A stretch of DNA of 64,000 bases from Archilochus colubris (taxonomy: Eukaryota > Chordata > Aves > Apodiformes > Trochilidae). Under the pieces are notes generated by a model, which worked only from the letters and a program-made list of their open reading frames with translations, was not told the origin of the DNA and searched no databases. A program made the position numbers and the translations under genes. This document shows, in pieces, positions 1 to 14,000 of the stretch. Each line of letters starts with the position of its first letter. The stretch's first letter is position 1. The stretch is taken from positions 111,083,554 through 111,147,553 of the forward strand of contig CM041083.1 in NCBI GenBank assembly GCA_023079485.1. The letters are read 5' to 3'.

Positions 1-3000
1 GGGTAGCCTGGGAAATACCTTGAGCCAGATTCTGGTGCTCCAGGCTCCCAGTATGCTGGTACCCCAGCCCCTCAGAGCCACCTCTGCCAGGAGAAGCAGG
101 GCAGGGGACTGATGCCTGTGCCCCTCTACTCTCTGTGATGTGCCTACTCCGTAAGGCCGTAAGGCATTCAGCAGCCAAGTGGTGGCACTTCCAGAACTCA
201 TCACCTCTGCAGGAACACAAATGCTTCTCGCCTCTTCCTGATAACAGCACTGACAAGTGTCTGCAGGCAAGGGCTTGCAGCACCCTCTTTTACTGCTCTG
301 GCTCTATTCATAGGTGATGTGTAGAAAACATCACCCTCCTTTCGGCACCCCTTCACCTCTGCTCTGCATCTTCCCAAACAGTCAGGGCCTCAGATCACCA
401 CGCTGGCCAGGTTAGGGATGCAGCAACCCTCACAGGTTAACTCTACACCCCTGCAGGTCTGCTGCCCGGTGCCACTGGTCAGCAGGGACACACTTGATGG
501 AGCGCCTGTAGTCCACCACCTCTTAATAAATTCATTTTGGCAGCTCCTGTGTTTGTGAGTTTGAACATCCCTGTCTGCAATAAACCTGTCTTGCTCACCC
601 CACAACTGTCTGAGCACCGTATTTCCCTTTCCTGCAATGTTCAAATATACTGTTTGGCACCTACAGGCTTCACATCTTTATAACACCTTCTATGTTTGCA
701 GCACTGTGCAGACATTCATTGCCACCTCCCTACACCCCAGTGAGTTTGGCAAGCAAATATTCTCTTTTTCTCAGGTGGGGAGACTGAAACAAAGTGAAAG
801 CAACATTGTCTGGGCCCACATGGCTGAGCCTCTCCAGACGGGACAGCTTCCAAGCCTCCTTTCCCTTTGCAAGAGCACTGTGTTCACATGCAGCCCACGG
901 ACTCTCTCACACCTGGAGCCCATCCCCACAGTTGGCAGAGGCATTTGCTCTCCATGAGCAGAGCATGAGTAAGAAAGGCTTCCTACAGGGGATTTGGGTT
1001 AGGGCTGCTTTTTTTCCCATCCACGACACACGATGTGGAAACACCCAGCTCTTGAGAGCAGCCCCGACCTTCTGTGAAGTGGGGCTGAAAAAATGGGAGA
1101 GCACATTTCCAGAGCTCATGGGTGGCTTAGCTGCCACGCAGGTGCAGACCGTGAGGCTGAGCAACAGGGGTGGGAGAGGAGATTTACAACCTCCCCATCT
1201 TCAGTCCTCTGCTCCTCCAGCCCTGCTTCAAAGCATTAGGTGGATCTAGTCCAAAAAGCCAGGTCTTTGATCGCTATTACACTGAATAAATGAGGGGTTT
1301 CATGTTGAGCTGGCTGCCCAGATGAATCTTTAGTTCTCATAGCTGTGAGGATCAAGGTACCAGGTGACTCTATGAAACAAGAAGCAAGCCACAGTCGCTG
1401 TCACACCTATTCTTATCAACTGACAGTTTTTTCTGAGCTCTGTGATCCCAACTCCAGAGCCTCAAATACTAAACAAGGAGTATTGGCAGCCACTTGGCAG
1501 AGCTGTGTTGATAAGGCAGGTAGCCATCAAAGGGAAACACAGCCTCAACAGCCCTATGAGAAATGCCTCTAACTTTCCTTAGTGGTTCACTAGGAGAGGG
1601 AGCAAAGGACAACTTTATTCTTTTTCTGTCTAACTAACTTATGCTGAGTTCATTTTCAATTTAAAAGCTCCGATGCATGTTCAAGAGCATTTAGGGCCTT
1701 TTTTTTTTCTTTTCCTAAGTGCCTAATGAGCAACAATAACAACCATCTTATCATCAACCCCATGCAGCACCCACAAGTTTTGGACATATTTCTGAAGCAT
1801 TTCCACAGACCTGTCCATTGAAACAAAACAAGAGAAAGAGGGGGATGTGCCCAAAGCCATTAGGAAGTTTTTCAGGAGCATTTGAGGCATTTTGGCAGTT
1901 CAGCAGAAATTTGGTAGTATATCTACACGAGTTACAAATTTAGCTGCACCAGAGCTTAGTGTTTCAGAGTCCAGGGCATGTTATCTAGGTTAGGGCACTG
2001 TTTCAAGTTATTAGTTTTATAGCCTGCTTGTAAGTACAGAGAGCAATTTAAATAATTGCATCCTTGCCACAAAGAGCTTGAAAACCTAGCTGGCTGGGTG
2101 AAAGGGAAGGTGTGACAACACTGCTGGAAAAGCAATCAGCTGGGGAAGTGTGCCAGGAGCAACTGGGAGACACCTTTGGTGGAGAGCTGCTTGGTGATCT
2201 TTGCTGAATTGACACCTTGCTTTGTCTGAGCTTCCAGAAGCCCCCAGATACCTCCCCACTGGAACCACCAGCAGCCAGGAAGCCTCAGCACAAAACAGGA
2301 GCATAGAGGATGCTGTCCACACATAAAGCCTTTTTTGCACCTGGTTGCTCTCTAGGAAGCATGCTTGGGGCATATGGATGCTGAGTGCTCAGGCAGGGCT
2401 CTGCCCATCCTATGGGGGCTGAAGAAAGGAGGCTTCCCCCACCAAGGATGTGAGTCCATAAGCATTAAGCCATGGGAAGTGTGGAAAACTGGACAAATAA
2501 ACAGAAGACAAAGATCTGGATGCAAGAAAAACAGAAACTATAAGGTGGATGTTTTAAAAACATGTAATAAATACTAATCAAGTTCATACAGGGGAGGGCA
2601 TCAGCTTCCTTCAGTACCACAAGCTATGTAGCACCTCTACCCAAAGGCTGTGCACAGCACTTAGGGAGACCCCCAGCAAACCCTACTGCTCCTTCTCCTC
2701 CCTCTGGGAAGCCTCCCCAGCAGGGAGCTACTTCTGCTCTCCACCATTTGGTACCCAAAAAAAGCATGGGGGCAGAGGGAGAAACCCAGGTTGTAGCCAG
2801 CTCCCACAAGCACCAGCCACCTAGGGAAACACAGAGTAGTGAGGGTACCAGTGAATAATCCACAGGGAGAAGCGTCTGGAATTTCAGCTGCCCACCCAGC
2901 TTTGCTGCCCCAGACAGAAGAACTTTCCTTGTCCATCTGTTTCTTCTTCAGTGGCAGGGATGGGTGGGAGCCACCTGCCTGGCCAAGGTCACCTGCATGG

Positions 3001-4569
3001 CTCTGCCAGCACCACTTCTGCCAGGAGAAAAGGGCTAGATCCATCCAGTGGAAATGATGAGAGTATAAAGTACAGATCTCTGTTAAGGGCAGTGTTAGTC
3101 ATCTGCTGTGGGTGTGATTCAAGACCAAAGTTAGCTGACCAAATTCCCTATATAGTCAAGAAAGAGACCAAGAAAGGCGGGGGTGTGATCCAAAGTGCTT
3201 ACATTACAGGCCTGAAGTAAAATAGCATCAATACTGCCATTGTATACAGAGTAGTATTTTAGTTTCTGGCTCTACTGAATTTTCTGTGGAATCTTGGAAA
3301 GCAAAACAATCTTTTAATACTTCATTGAAGTGGTTTTTTTCCTTTTTTCCACCATCAGCAGGAGGTATTACACATGTTTTGCTGGTATGCAGGCACCACC
3401 AGAGAACAGCATCATTTTGGCTACACTTACCAGGTGTTCTTGAAGGTGCAGTGCAGAATCAATAAAAAACCCACCTCAGGAGTGGGGTTTCTCTCCATCA
3501 CCTCCAAAGCAGAGCTGGCAAAAAGTTCTGCAGGGCATATCACAAAAAGGGAGTTTTTCAAAGGCCTTAGAAATGCATTGCAAATACACAGAAGTGAAAT
3601 AGATGGTGTAAGGGGTGTAAGAGTGGAGAAGAAAGCACCAGAGCCCTCTAAGAATTCAGGTCATGGTAAATTATGGGAATAAGGAAAATCTTGGGCAGCT
3701 ACAGTCACTGCACAGGTGAAGGAAGCAGGAACCTGGGAGATAGTAAGAGTTAGGATTAGTGAAACATAAATGATGGAATAACTAAACCAAAAATATTACT
3801 GCAGGGATATGGGTCATGTACAGGCAGATGTCAAACAACTGTGTAAGAGTTACTATCTTTAGTTATCCATCATCTGAGGAGGCTTAGAAAATGAAGTAGC
3901 GAGGCAGCAGAAATGGAAAAAGAGTAAATATCATTAAAAGTTCATCCATCAGGGAAGAAGGGGCAGGCCAGCTAGCCTAGCACCAGTATGGGTGAAGTCA
4001 TAAGCTATTCAGATTCAAAGCACTTCTAGGGTTATAAAGAGCACAGCCCAAACTCTGCTGCTAGTTTTCTTATCAGGTTTCCAAATTCCCTTGTTTCATC
4101 CTCATCAACCATTTTGCCTTCACACTGCACTTCAGATTCCAATTCTTCTTCCCTCCACATCACCGTCAAGCTCACTTTCCCCTAACTGAAGATGCTTGCA
4201 TGTTTAGGTCAAATGACTTATCCAGAGACACCATGGTTTTCTATCTTTGGAATATCCAACAACGTGTCTGTTTCCATACACATTTTCATGATTCAGAGTG
4301 ATGCAATCTGCCAGTTAGCATCCATCAATTGGTCTTAACCAGTTCCTTGTGAGTATTTGTTGTTGGCAATCAAGTTTTGTTGGTCACACAAACTTGTGTG
4401 CCTTTGTTTCCATTTCCTGACTGGAGGACAAGGCAAGTCATTTCAGTGCCAATATTAACATGGTGTGATTTTCTGCAAATGCTTGTACTTGCAGCTTTGA
4501 AATAATGATAATTTGCATCAACAAGGGCATCACCAGCAGAGACAAAGCAGTTATCATCCTGCTCTGCTC
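1..4569. other. Intergenic, no gene seen
   Basis: Mixed-composition DNA with only short, antisense-overlapping reading frames and no recognised protein, RNA gene or repeat family. The T-run at about 1698-1710 is simple sequence. Confidence 0.6.
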
Positions 4570-5080
4570 AGTGACTGTAGGACCACATCTGGAGTACTGA
4601 GTCCAGTTTCAGTCCCCACTGTACAAAAAGGATGGGTAGTCTGGAGAGTGTCCAGAGAAGAGCCATGAGGATGACCAGAGGACTGGAGCACCTGCCACAT
4701 GAGGAGAGGATTAGGGGAGACCTTATTACAATGTTCCAGTATTTACAGGGCAGCTACAAAGAAGATGGAGACTCCTTATTTAGAAGGAGTCACATGGACA
4801 AGATGAGGGGCAATGGGCACAGGTTGATCCTGGGGAGATTCCGGTTGAACACAGGAGGAAAATTTTTCACTACAAGGATAGACAGACATTGGAACAGTCT
4901 CCCAGGGGAAGTGATGGATTCCCCCCCCCTTTGGAGGAAACTTTGGATGACTTTGGACTTAAAACTTTGGATAGTTTCAAGTCTCAGCTCAACAGGGTGC
5001 TGAGATAAAAAATCATATTAGAAGGGTTGGACGGGGTGATCCTTGAGGTCCCTTCCAACCTGACATTCTATGATTCTTTG
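4570..5080 (+). mobile_element. CR1 LINE fragment (3' end, 5' truncated)
   Basis: Encodes the last part of the CR1 ORF2 protein (SVQRRAMRMTRGLEHLPHEER ... HWNSLPGEV, about 4632-4920). This is followed by the CR1 3' signature GTCCCTTCCAACC and ATTCTATGATTCT. A C9 run and a local ACTTTGGA reduplication near 4919-4975 disrupt the frame. The subfamily differs from the 16.7, 33.7 and 38.3 kb copies. Confidence 0.92.
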
Positions 5081-8000
5081 AACCACTACAATATAGCACA
5101 TTTCAGTTGATCTACCAGTCATGACAGACACATGCAAATAGGTGGCAAGAACAGTTAAACGAACTTCCTTAATTATATGCACAAATATGAGCAGATATTT
5201 TATTTAATACTTTTTACCCAGTTCCCCATTCCAGTTGTTGGTCTCCTGTATTTGTGTTCTCTTTCTTCAGCTTCATGTCATGGCCATTTCCTTTTCTTTC
5301 AATGTTTGTAAGATCTTCTTTATTCATATTTCTACCTAGTGAGCCTTTCTCCTTCCTGAAATGAGTTATCCTTGGCAACCCTCTAAGTCAGTCTTCTCTA
5401 TTTATACATTCAGCTATTACTTGAAATCTAATCTCTCAGCAAAGTTTGTTTGGGATGGGTCTTGCTTTCCCCTTGGGATTCATTTTGCACACTTCTTTGC
5501 AAAACATTTTGACTAGTCGTGAAAGAAGTCAGCCAAAACCTCTAAAGTAGGACAGCAGCCAAATTAATGAAATCAGAGGTTGCAAAGGAAGAAAACTGTT
5601 ATTCAAAGTAACACAGCAAACCTGTTACACCATCTATTCTGCTTTTGCATGGTTTGAAAGCAGGGCAGAAGGGATGTCTGGTGTGTAACCAAATGATCTG
5701 TGCTCCCACCTGGTTAACTTCTGCACATCTGGACGGCTCTTTACAGCAGACTCAACATCTGCCTCAGCGTAGCCACAGCAGCCTTGAAGCTTTTTTGGTC
5801 CCTTGTAGCCCCCTCATCTGATGTGTCTCCATCTGTGATCATTTTATCCTTTCAACAGGGGTCAATCCTAAAGATAAGATGGGCAAGTTTTCCTGGATAT
5901 TTTCCAGGAAAACTGTGGAGGGGAATCTTAAGAATTAAACATTACTATGGTGGCAATGTCTCTGTTTGGGGAAGAGGTGTGACTTGCAGAATGAATGCCC
6001 TTCAGATAAACGGCAGTGTGATGAGCTATCAACATGCACTGTCGTTTATTCCTAACATGCCCCACCCCAGCAGAATTACATTTTCTGCCTGTTCAACAAG
6101 TGAGAGCTTGTGGCATACCCATCTTCATTCAAATGAGAGACTCTCAAAATAAACTTTCTGAGGCAAGCAAACCTCTGCTGTCGTGCTATCAAAGGAGAAA
6201 GATCTGCACACACACCAGTAAAAAATTGCATTGTGAAATACTCACTGTTGGCACACAGATAAAGGAACACACATCTACCAAATGGTAGGAAATAAAAACT
6301 AAATTAACCAACAGTATTTACCTCCCTGCTCATTTAGCCATGCTCCTACCCGGTTTTCTCCAATTCATTAGCAGTGAAACTCAATGCATATGTATACTAT
6401 AGCCAGCTCTAGTTATAGCTCTTTTCTGAATCTTAGAGATTGGCAAGGTAGATGTCTTAAAATAATAGTCCAGTTTTCATACCCTTACTGTCATAGTCAC
6501 ATTGAAATAGTGTCTGGGGATACATTATCTCTTTGTATCATCCATCATCTCTCATGAGGGCAAGCCTGACATAGAGAAACATGCAATAGAAATAAAATAA
6601 CAGAAAACAAGAGCCTGAGACAGCAATGCAAACACACAATCTCAGTAATACGATTGGCACTGAGAAGATGCTAATTTGCCTTTTACTCCCTCAGGAAGGC
6701 AGTCTGCAGAGGATTAGGGAACCAGGCCAGGGCTCACACACCCACACCGAAATTTCCAGTTCCACTACAGCTTCCTGCAGGACCTTACCCCAGTCACTTA
6801 ATTAATCCTGTAGATCTGTTTGCAGTTGGTAGAGGGAGAATGCTTGCTTTCCCTATCAGAGGGTGATTATTAAGGTAAAAGCCCTTAATTGCAGTTAGGA
6901 ATGAGAAGTCTGAGGGCTCTGGCAGCCTCTCACTGGATTTCAAACACTGACTTCACTACTGCATCGACAGGCACAGGAGAGACCACCAGGCTTGTGGTCA
7001 GGCAGAGCCTCCCGTTTCAGGGCATGGTTGCACATGCTTGTTTTAGTTGGAGCTGCTTGTGGATTTCGAGGTGACCTTACTCCCCAGCTGCTTGCCATGG
7101 TTTTCATGCTGGGCTGGTTGTACCCATGCAGTCACTGAGTTTAAGGAGAGCAGCCCGTAGAGCCACAGCTTTAAAATTAAAAGTTTAATGATTAGTTAAA
7201 CTGTTGCGCCATCTATGTTTAGATGAGTCCTGTGTTTAATAAAGTGCTCAGTCATCCCTGAAACTCCCTAGGGAGATACCTCACACCAAAGTTCAAGTTC
7301 TTGGCAACAGGCATCCCTGTACCCACCACATCTGCCCAGCACAGCAAGGGGGTGACGCCCATATGGGCACCTTCCTCGCACTTCAGTCATGTTCCCGTTT
7401 GGATTGGAAAACCTATGAGTCTCACTGATGCTGAGATTTCCACACAGTCGCCAGGATCAACATCAGAGAAGCTCCATGAGGCTCCACCTCTGGCCATCTG
7501 GAGGAGAGAAACAACAAGGCTCGGCTGATGAAGGTAAAGTTCATAATAAATGACAAGGGAGCTCTGGCTGTAACTGGCTGGAGAATCAGCTCTTCAGTCC
7601 TCAATAAAAAAAAAAAAAAAAAAAGAGACACCCAAATGTGTTATTTTCTCAAACCACTACCCTCCCTTCTCACCGTTTGCTTTTTAAAGCACTGTGGTTT
7701 CACATTCCCTTTTCTAAAGTGCCAGGCATTGCATGGTCTGGTGTCTCTATTTTGGAAGTCCAGTTCTCTTCTTTACTGCCCTTTCTATACTGTCCCCTTC
7801 AGAGCTGAACTAGTATCACTGCAATAAAGCTGGGTAGAAGATAAAGGAATCACTGCCACTACACTACCATCAGCAGAGGTGCATGATCTCCTTCCAACCA
7901 CATGAAAAGTGGAGAAAGGTTTCTAGTAGAAGTATTCTGGATATTTCCTTCTTAGGAAAGGTTTCCACTACACTTTCACTGTAAAAAAAAAAAAAAAAAA

Positions 8001-11000
8001 AAGTGGTTCAGGTCCTGCTACCTGTTGATGCCTCATTTTAAATGCACACAGAGTCTCTCCCAGGCATATTCCACCCAAATGCCAAGGTAACCATTTGCTG
8101 CATTTGCTCTCAGCAGAGTAGCTGTTTGTCTCAGGCAAGCAGAGGGTTCTGTAGAAAAACCAGAAGTACTTGCAAACACCGTGAATACAACTAGCTACCA
8201 CGTAGCCTTCAAATTAGTAGGATGAGTGGGAGCCTGGCTCTGAGTTCAGAGATTCTTCCACTTTGCTACTGATGCTGTGCCTTCAGCCCTCTCCTTCATT
8301 GCACACCCTCCCACACAGTCACAGCACCTTGTAGCAGTGTGCATGGAGCACTTGCTTGTGACCATGGCAGTCTTATCCCCCTCCTTGCCACCTCATAGAG
8401 ATACCATTTTGTTTTGGAGAGTAGTGGCAAAAAGGAGAACAAAATGTAAATCAAATCAGTTTCGGCATGCTTACTGTTCCAACCAGCCTATTCACAAGCT
8501 GATGTGCAACATAACCACCTCTTAGAAGAGCAGATAAGGGCCAACCAGTCACCCATCACTCCCCTGATTCAAGAAGCTCCACCTCCTCCTCTCAGCCTCC
8601 TGGCAAACCTTCGCCTTGATTCCCAGGCACTTTTGCAACAGGCTTGATCTCACTGCTTGTGCTTTCTTCTCTATTTCCCAATGGTTAGGCAAAGTGAGAC
8701 CTATCCCCAGATTACAGCAGTGTCTCTGTTGTACATGCAGCAGCCTCTAGATAAGATATAGAGAAAATGTTGAGGTCAGCACAGGGATACCCTGGGCCAT
8801 TTGCAAGCAGAAGCCACGGTGGTTCTCACACAGAGCTCTCTCCTCAGGCCCTGTGAATGGTGCATACTGGGTGTCTCCAGGCTGAGGCAGAAGCTGAGCA
8901 AATGTTTTCAAGACCACAGCTTCAAACTTAGTCCTTAAATGGACCTGGGCTCGTCCTTGAACTTACCTCTCAGCTTTATAGGCTGCTGCCAAAGCAGTGT
9001 CCTTGCAGTTGGGAGCTCTGGCTATAAACAAGGCAGATTTTCCAAGGGAGTTTCCCAGAGGTCCAAAGAGCGGTGAGATATCCAACCCTCTGTGGCTTTC
9101 AGCTCTGCCCATTACTTAAACATAGTGCATTTCACAGCATATTTCAAAGAAGACCATCGTCCTGGAAAGGCTCTAAATTGTTAATTATTTGATGTTGGTT
9201 GCAGGGCACGTGAGGAGTCTGCAATACATTATGACTGCAGCATCACTCTGCAGCAACACATCCAAAGGAGTCTGGGAGATATATGAGCTGTTTATGAAAA
9301 CTATTTTATTGTAAAAAGTGTTAAAGGAATCCTTTAAACTGCTCCTCCTTGGCAAGTTTTACTAGCAATTCATTCCTGTCACACCTAAGGTCAAACTACT
9401 GTAGATCTTGTAGCAACTTTTTTTTAGAACACATTTTTATTTAATTGGTGTCCTGAAGATTGTTTTGAATCCTGTGCATGCCCTGTGAGTAGCTGTCTGG
9501 GTTCTCTTCCAAGTTGGCCTCCACAGCAAAGCATGTAACTTAACTGAGTTTTGCTTTCTGTGACTGCCATTACTAAAGGACCACTGCCACACACTGGCAA
9601 ACCTGGAAATAGATATTTTCCTGAAGTCCTAATGACTCTTTCCATCCATCATCTCTGTTTTCAAAATTATTTGTGTGGAAACAAAATTTCTCAGTTTTCT
9701 TATCAAGAAATCAGGAACCCTTGTCTGATTAAATCAGAGCTGCTGCACAATCTGCTAAAAAGGTGACATCTAATTTAATCATCATAAAAGCTGCTAGCAG
9801 GAGGCAAGGTCTGGCTGTGGCACAACAAACTGATCATTTACATGCAAATACTCTTGCAACAAACCAGCAATAACCAGGGAAGTCATAAGAGGAATCTTGC
9901 AGCTGTGGTGGTGCTTGGCTCTGACTTTCTGAAGGTGCTCATGTGGGGCTTCTGCCAGCATCCTATCAGCTTCTGAGAAAGTTCTGGTGCCTTATCACAA
10001 GGAGAGCCCCAGTACAAGGACAGGTTGCTACAGAAATTTCCTACAGGCTTTCAGCACTGCCTCCACAAATGTTCCTGGGAACACAACTAAACTTGTCATA
10101 AAGAAGGAGATGCTAACACAGGTTGGCAAGAAAAACATCAGTAAGGCTTCAGGTTCAGCTTGTGCTGACATTTCTCAGGCATTACAAAAAGCCAGCTCCT
10201 GCACTGAGTACTGGGTCAGATGGATGGGGCTGTGGTTTCTCTTCAGCATCTCAGTTCCATCATTTTGCTCTTTCTCCAGCTGGGCATTATCAGTGACACT
10301 GTGATTTAAACTACAGACCTGAAAGGATAGCTTGGTTCTCTCTTTAAATAGCTTTAGCAAATGGATTACAGCCATGATTACCAAAGTTTGTTTTCACTGC
10401 TTTTGATACCCTCAGGTGTCCCAGCTGATAGGAAGGGAGGTTTCACAAGTTATTATGCCCCAACAATTCTGACCAAGCTGAGTCAGCGGCAGAGAGAGAC
10501 CCCTCTGTGTCCTCCTAATTCAGTACAAGATACAGTGAATTGGAAATGGAATGAGTTCCTAAAAAAAAATCTAGGAGGCAATGCTTTTATTACTCCCTCT
10601 ATAAAGCCCTGAGATGGCAAAAATTTATTTCATTTGACTAAAAAGTTGTTGCTACCAGCATCATTCCATCCTTTCTGCTTTTTCGTGTTTCTCACATCAA
10701 ACACTTGAGCTCTGCTGACTTGCAACTCATCTGCCACAACTATTTCATAACAACATCCCAGAAACTGATGCTGAGGCTGTGAGACATAGTTTTTTAAGCT
10801 TAACAGTCATGTGAAACTTTTGCCTTATAATTGTGGTCAGTTTTAGCTGCTGTGATTCTGCTGCTGTTGTTGTTGCATTCTTTTGACAGCAAAAGCCTTA
10901 ATATAGTATCAGCCCTTCAAGCACACAGAAGATTGGCTTTTGTGCATCTTGTAGTGCTCACCCTACCCACAGTGTAGATTGGCAAAGCATTTTTGCCTGT

Positions 11001-14000
11001 GTGCCCTGCCTGCAGCCAGAGGGTTGGCCAAGGTACTTTGGGAGAACTTTTACATTTAACAATGCTGAAACCCCTCAACTCTCAGAATCACTTGGTGCAG
11101 TCAACAGAGCTCACGTGCCTGAACTCTGTGGGTGGATGCTTCTGAAAACAGGACCAGATAGGAGGCTTCTTTTGCCCTCTCAATTTAGTAATTTCAAGTG
11201 GATACTCAATATTTTTCTACAGCAGGTATAAAAGACAAATAGCACTCCTCTGGTGAAGACTGTAATTCTTTTCCTCTTTTGCAAAGGTGGAGGTGGAAAG
11301 CAGCAGATTAATCTTTTCTAAAGCATATAACCTCTGGGGTTCGTTGTACCAGCTGTCAGACACTCACTATAGCCCTCCCAAAGGACAGGTTTCTGTGCTT
11401 TTTTTGGCTACATCTTGTTTGTGCCATCATCTCTCAGATTTCACTCATCTTCTGTTCCAAGGGACTATGCTCCTTATTTATTTGTAGAAAACTTAGCAGA
11501 AAGATTTTGTTTCATTTTTCACCAGATAATAGGTGTTTGTATAATAGGTTGCTTAATAATTATTTACAGCTGCATAGTCATTTAAGTGAAAAATAAACAG
11601 AAAGTCCATTTATCTTAGGAATCCCTTTAAGCTGAAAACCCCACAGATAAGTGAACAGTTTGTCGTGCAGCATCGGTGTGCTGGGACCCTCCCTATTTCC
11701 ATCAGTACCAGAGACTACATTCAGTCAGGATGCCAATAAGAGATGTGGAGAGACTGTAAAGGCTTTAGCCCCTGAAACACTCTTCAGACCAAGGCCAAAG
11801 AGCCTGATCTGTCACACCAGTCCTGGTCATGTGGCATCAGTAGAATTTTCTTGGCAGCATCACTTTTATGCTCAGCTTGATGAACTCCACCCACCTGGGC
11901 AATGTAGAGCTGAGCATGCTTCTCACAGCTTTTCTTGCTCAGTACCCTTGACGCATCACAGGAGAGTGTAGGCACAGCTCTACAAACAGCCGTGGGTGTC
12001 AGCTTCCCTCAATAACTATGATCTGTGCCAGAAATCATCTCCTGCTTTTCTTGACACCTGAACAGCCATTCTCCTCAGGTACAGCACACACATTACTGCT
12101 ACAGCCCAGCTTGGGTTCATTCTGCAACCCTTGGAGCAACAGCCCTCTGGCCCTGCTGTTTCCTACCTTCCCAGTTACACAGGGTGAGGTGGGAGGTGGT
12201 TGCATCCTACCCAGCACACGTAGGTTTTTTTCCTGTGTAGCAACCTGAAGCTGCTTACCTTGTTCCAGCTCATCACCTTCATCCCTCTCAGAACTTCACT
12301 CCTTTTTATGAAGGGATTTCTAACTCTGAAAGCCATCTGAAATCACTTATCAGGGGAAGGTGCTGGAATAAATGTTTTGATCCAGCATGTCCAATTTCAA
12401 CATCATTACTGAACTTAGCGGTCAGTAAATCCTGCCTCAGTTCTGCACTCTGCCTCTGCCATCCGCTTGCCTGCTGTGATAATTACTACTCCTTTTAGTA
12501 GTTTTATCCTTCTTACAGCACCCACCTTTTCTGCAAAGCTCAGTAATCCTCCTGTCTTACACTGAAATGCCAAACAACAAATTGCTGTTGTTATGTGCTG
12601 TGCTAGGACCATCCTTGGCATTTCCTGAGGCATTTTTATGTCTGAATTGTAGTTTACCATACTGGAAAGTGTTTAAAGCATGTTTGCCCTTGTTTCTTAT
12701 CCTGGCACCCAATGTAACACAAGCCCTTGTGTAACTATGAGGGGCTGTGAGTGGTGGGAGCAGGATTTCTCATCTTCCTGCTTTGCTGTGTGTGGCTTTC
12801 CCCTGTCATCCCTTTCTGCCCAAGGGAGATGGTATTTTCTTCATAAAACTCTTATTTGGAAGGGGATTATTCCTGCTGTACTTTCAAAATGTTGATGTTT
12901 TGCAATGAGTTGCAGTTTCCTGGAGGCTGACATGACTGCAGGTCCCCCTTTCATCCCAACATGCCCATGTTTGCAGGAGCCTCTTTCTTTTATTATAGTC
13001 TGCTCTTCATAACTTATCTGCAAAAGAGAGCTCTGCACAGCCAAACCCTATAGAAAATATTCTCCTATGGAAACAGAAGTATTCTCCAGGCTCTGTGTAT
13101 ATTTACAGCAGGCAGAAGAAATGCCTAAATTATAAGGATAGTCAGCGGCTCTGAAGAGTTTAAGGCAGCCAGGGTACTTACACACTAGGTACATATATTA
13201 AATATAGGTTTGGGTTTTTTTTCTCAGGAAGCATTACTGTTTCATACATGACTTTCACAATTAATAAGTAATTGCCAAATAAGTAAAATATTTGGCAATG
13301 TTTGAACATAGTGGGACTGCCCTGAAACCCCTCACTTTGAGTAGTTCCCTGGTAAGAGACATTAGCACTGGGGGATGACAGAGGAAATACTGGAATAGGA
13401 CTGAGAGCTGAAAGAAATCACAGATAACCCACAAGATTTAAGTGCCATGAATAGGAAGTTTGTCTCCAAAAGAGTCAAAGACACGAGCCTTTATCCAAAA
13501 GAAGGTAAAGCATTGGAGATGGTGGAGTCATTTGGGGTTTTTTTTCCCTTTTGCCAGCGCAAAGCTAAGTGCTGCCTACAGGCACCCCCAGTGAGCACCT
13601 GGGTCACAGGCTGGAGGCCAATCAATACATAAATAATGCCTGTCAATACTGGCACTTACCCCTCACCTTGGCAGGCTGGTGAGAGCATGCTGAGCAGCAA
13701 GGTCCCAGTTCTGGGAACCAGCCATGCTTCCCCACATGGCCCGCGGGTGAAATGGAAACCAGACGGGAACCTTTCCAGCCCCACCAGGCTCGCCTTCCAC
13801 CCCGTCTGCAATTAATTAAGACTGAAGGGGAGGTTTAGAATAACCCCTTTGTGGAACAAAATACACACAGTCAAGACCCAGCTGACAAACACAACAAAAC
13901 TGACTTCATGGTTTCTTATGAGAAAACCATTAATGGCTGGAAAAATGAAGAAATACTTTGTTCGAGTCACTGGTGTGAATGCAGCATATTCAGATTACAA

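Noticed and set aside
7430..7624. AATAAA directly followed by a 19-base A-run, considered as a processed pseudogene tail
   Set aside because: The preceding sequence gives no recognisable coding segment and no flanking duplication was found.
7983..8003. 21-base A-run, considered as a retroposed tail
   Set aside because: No recognisable body upstream. It is simple sequence.
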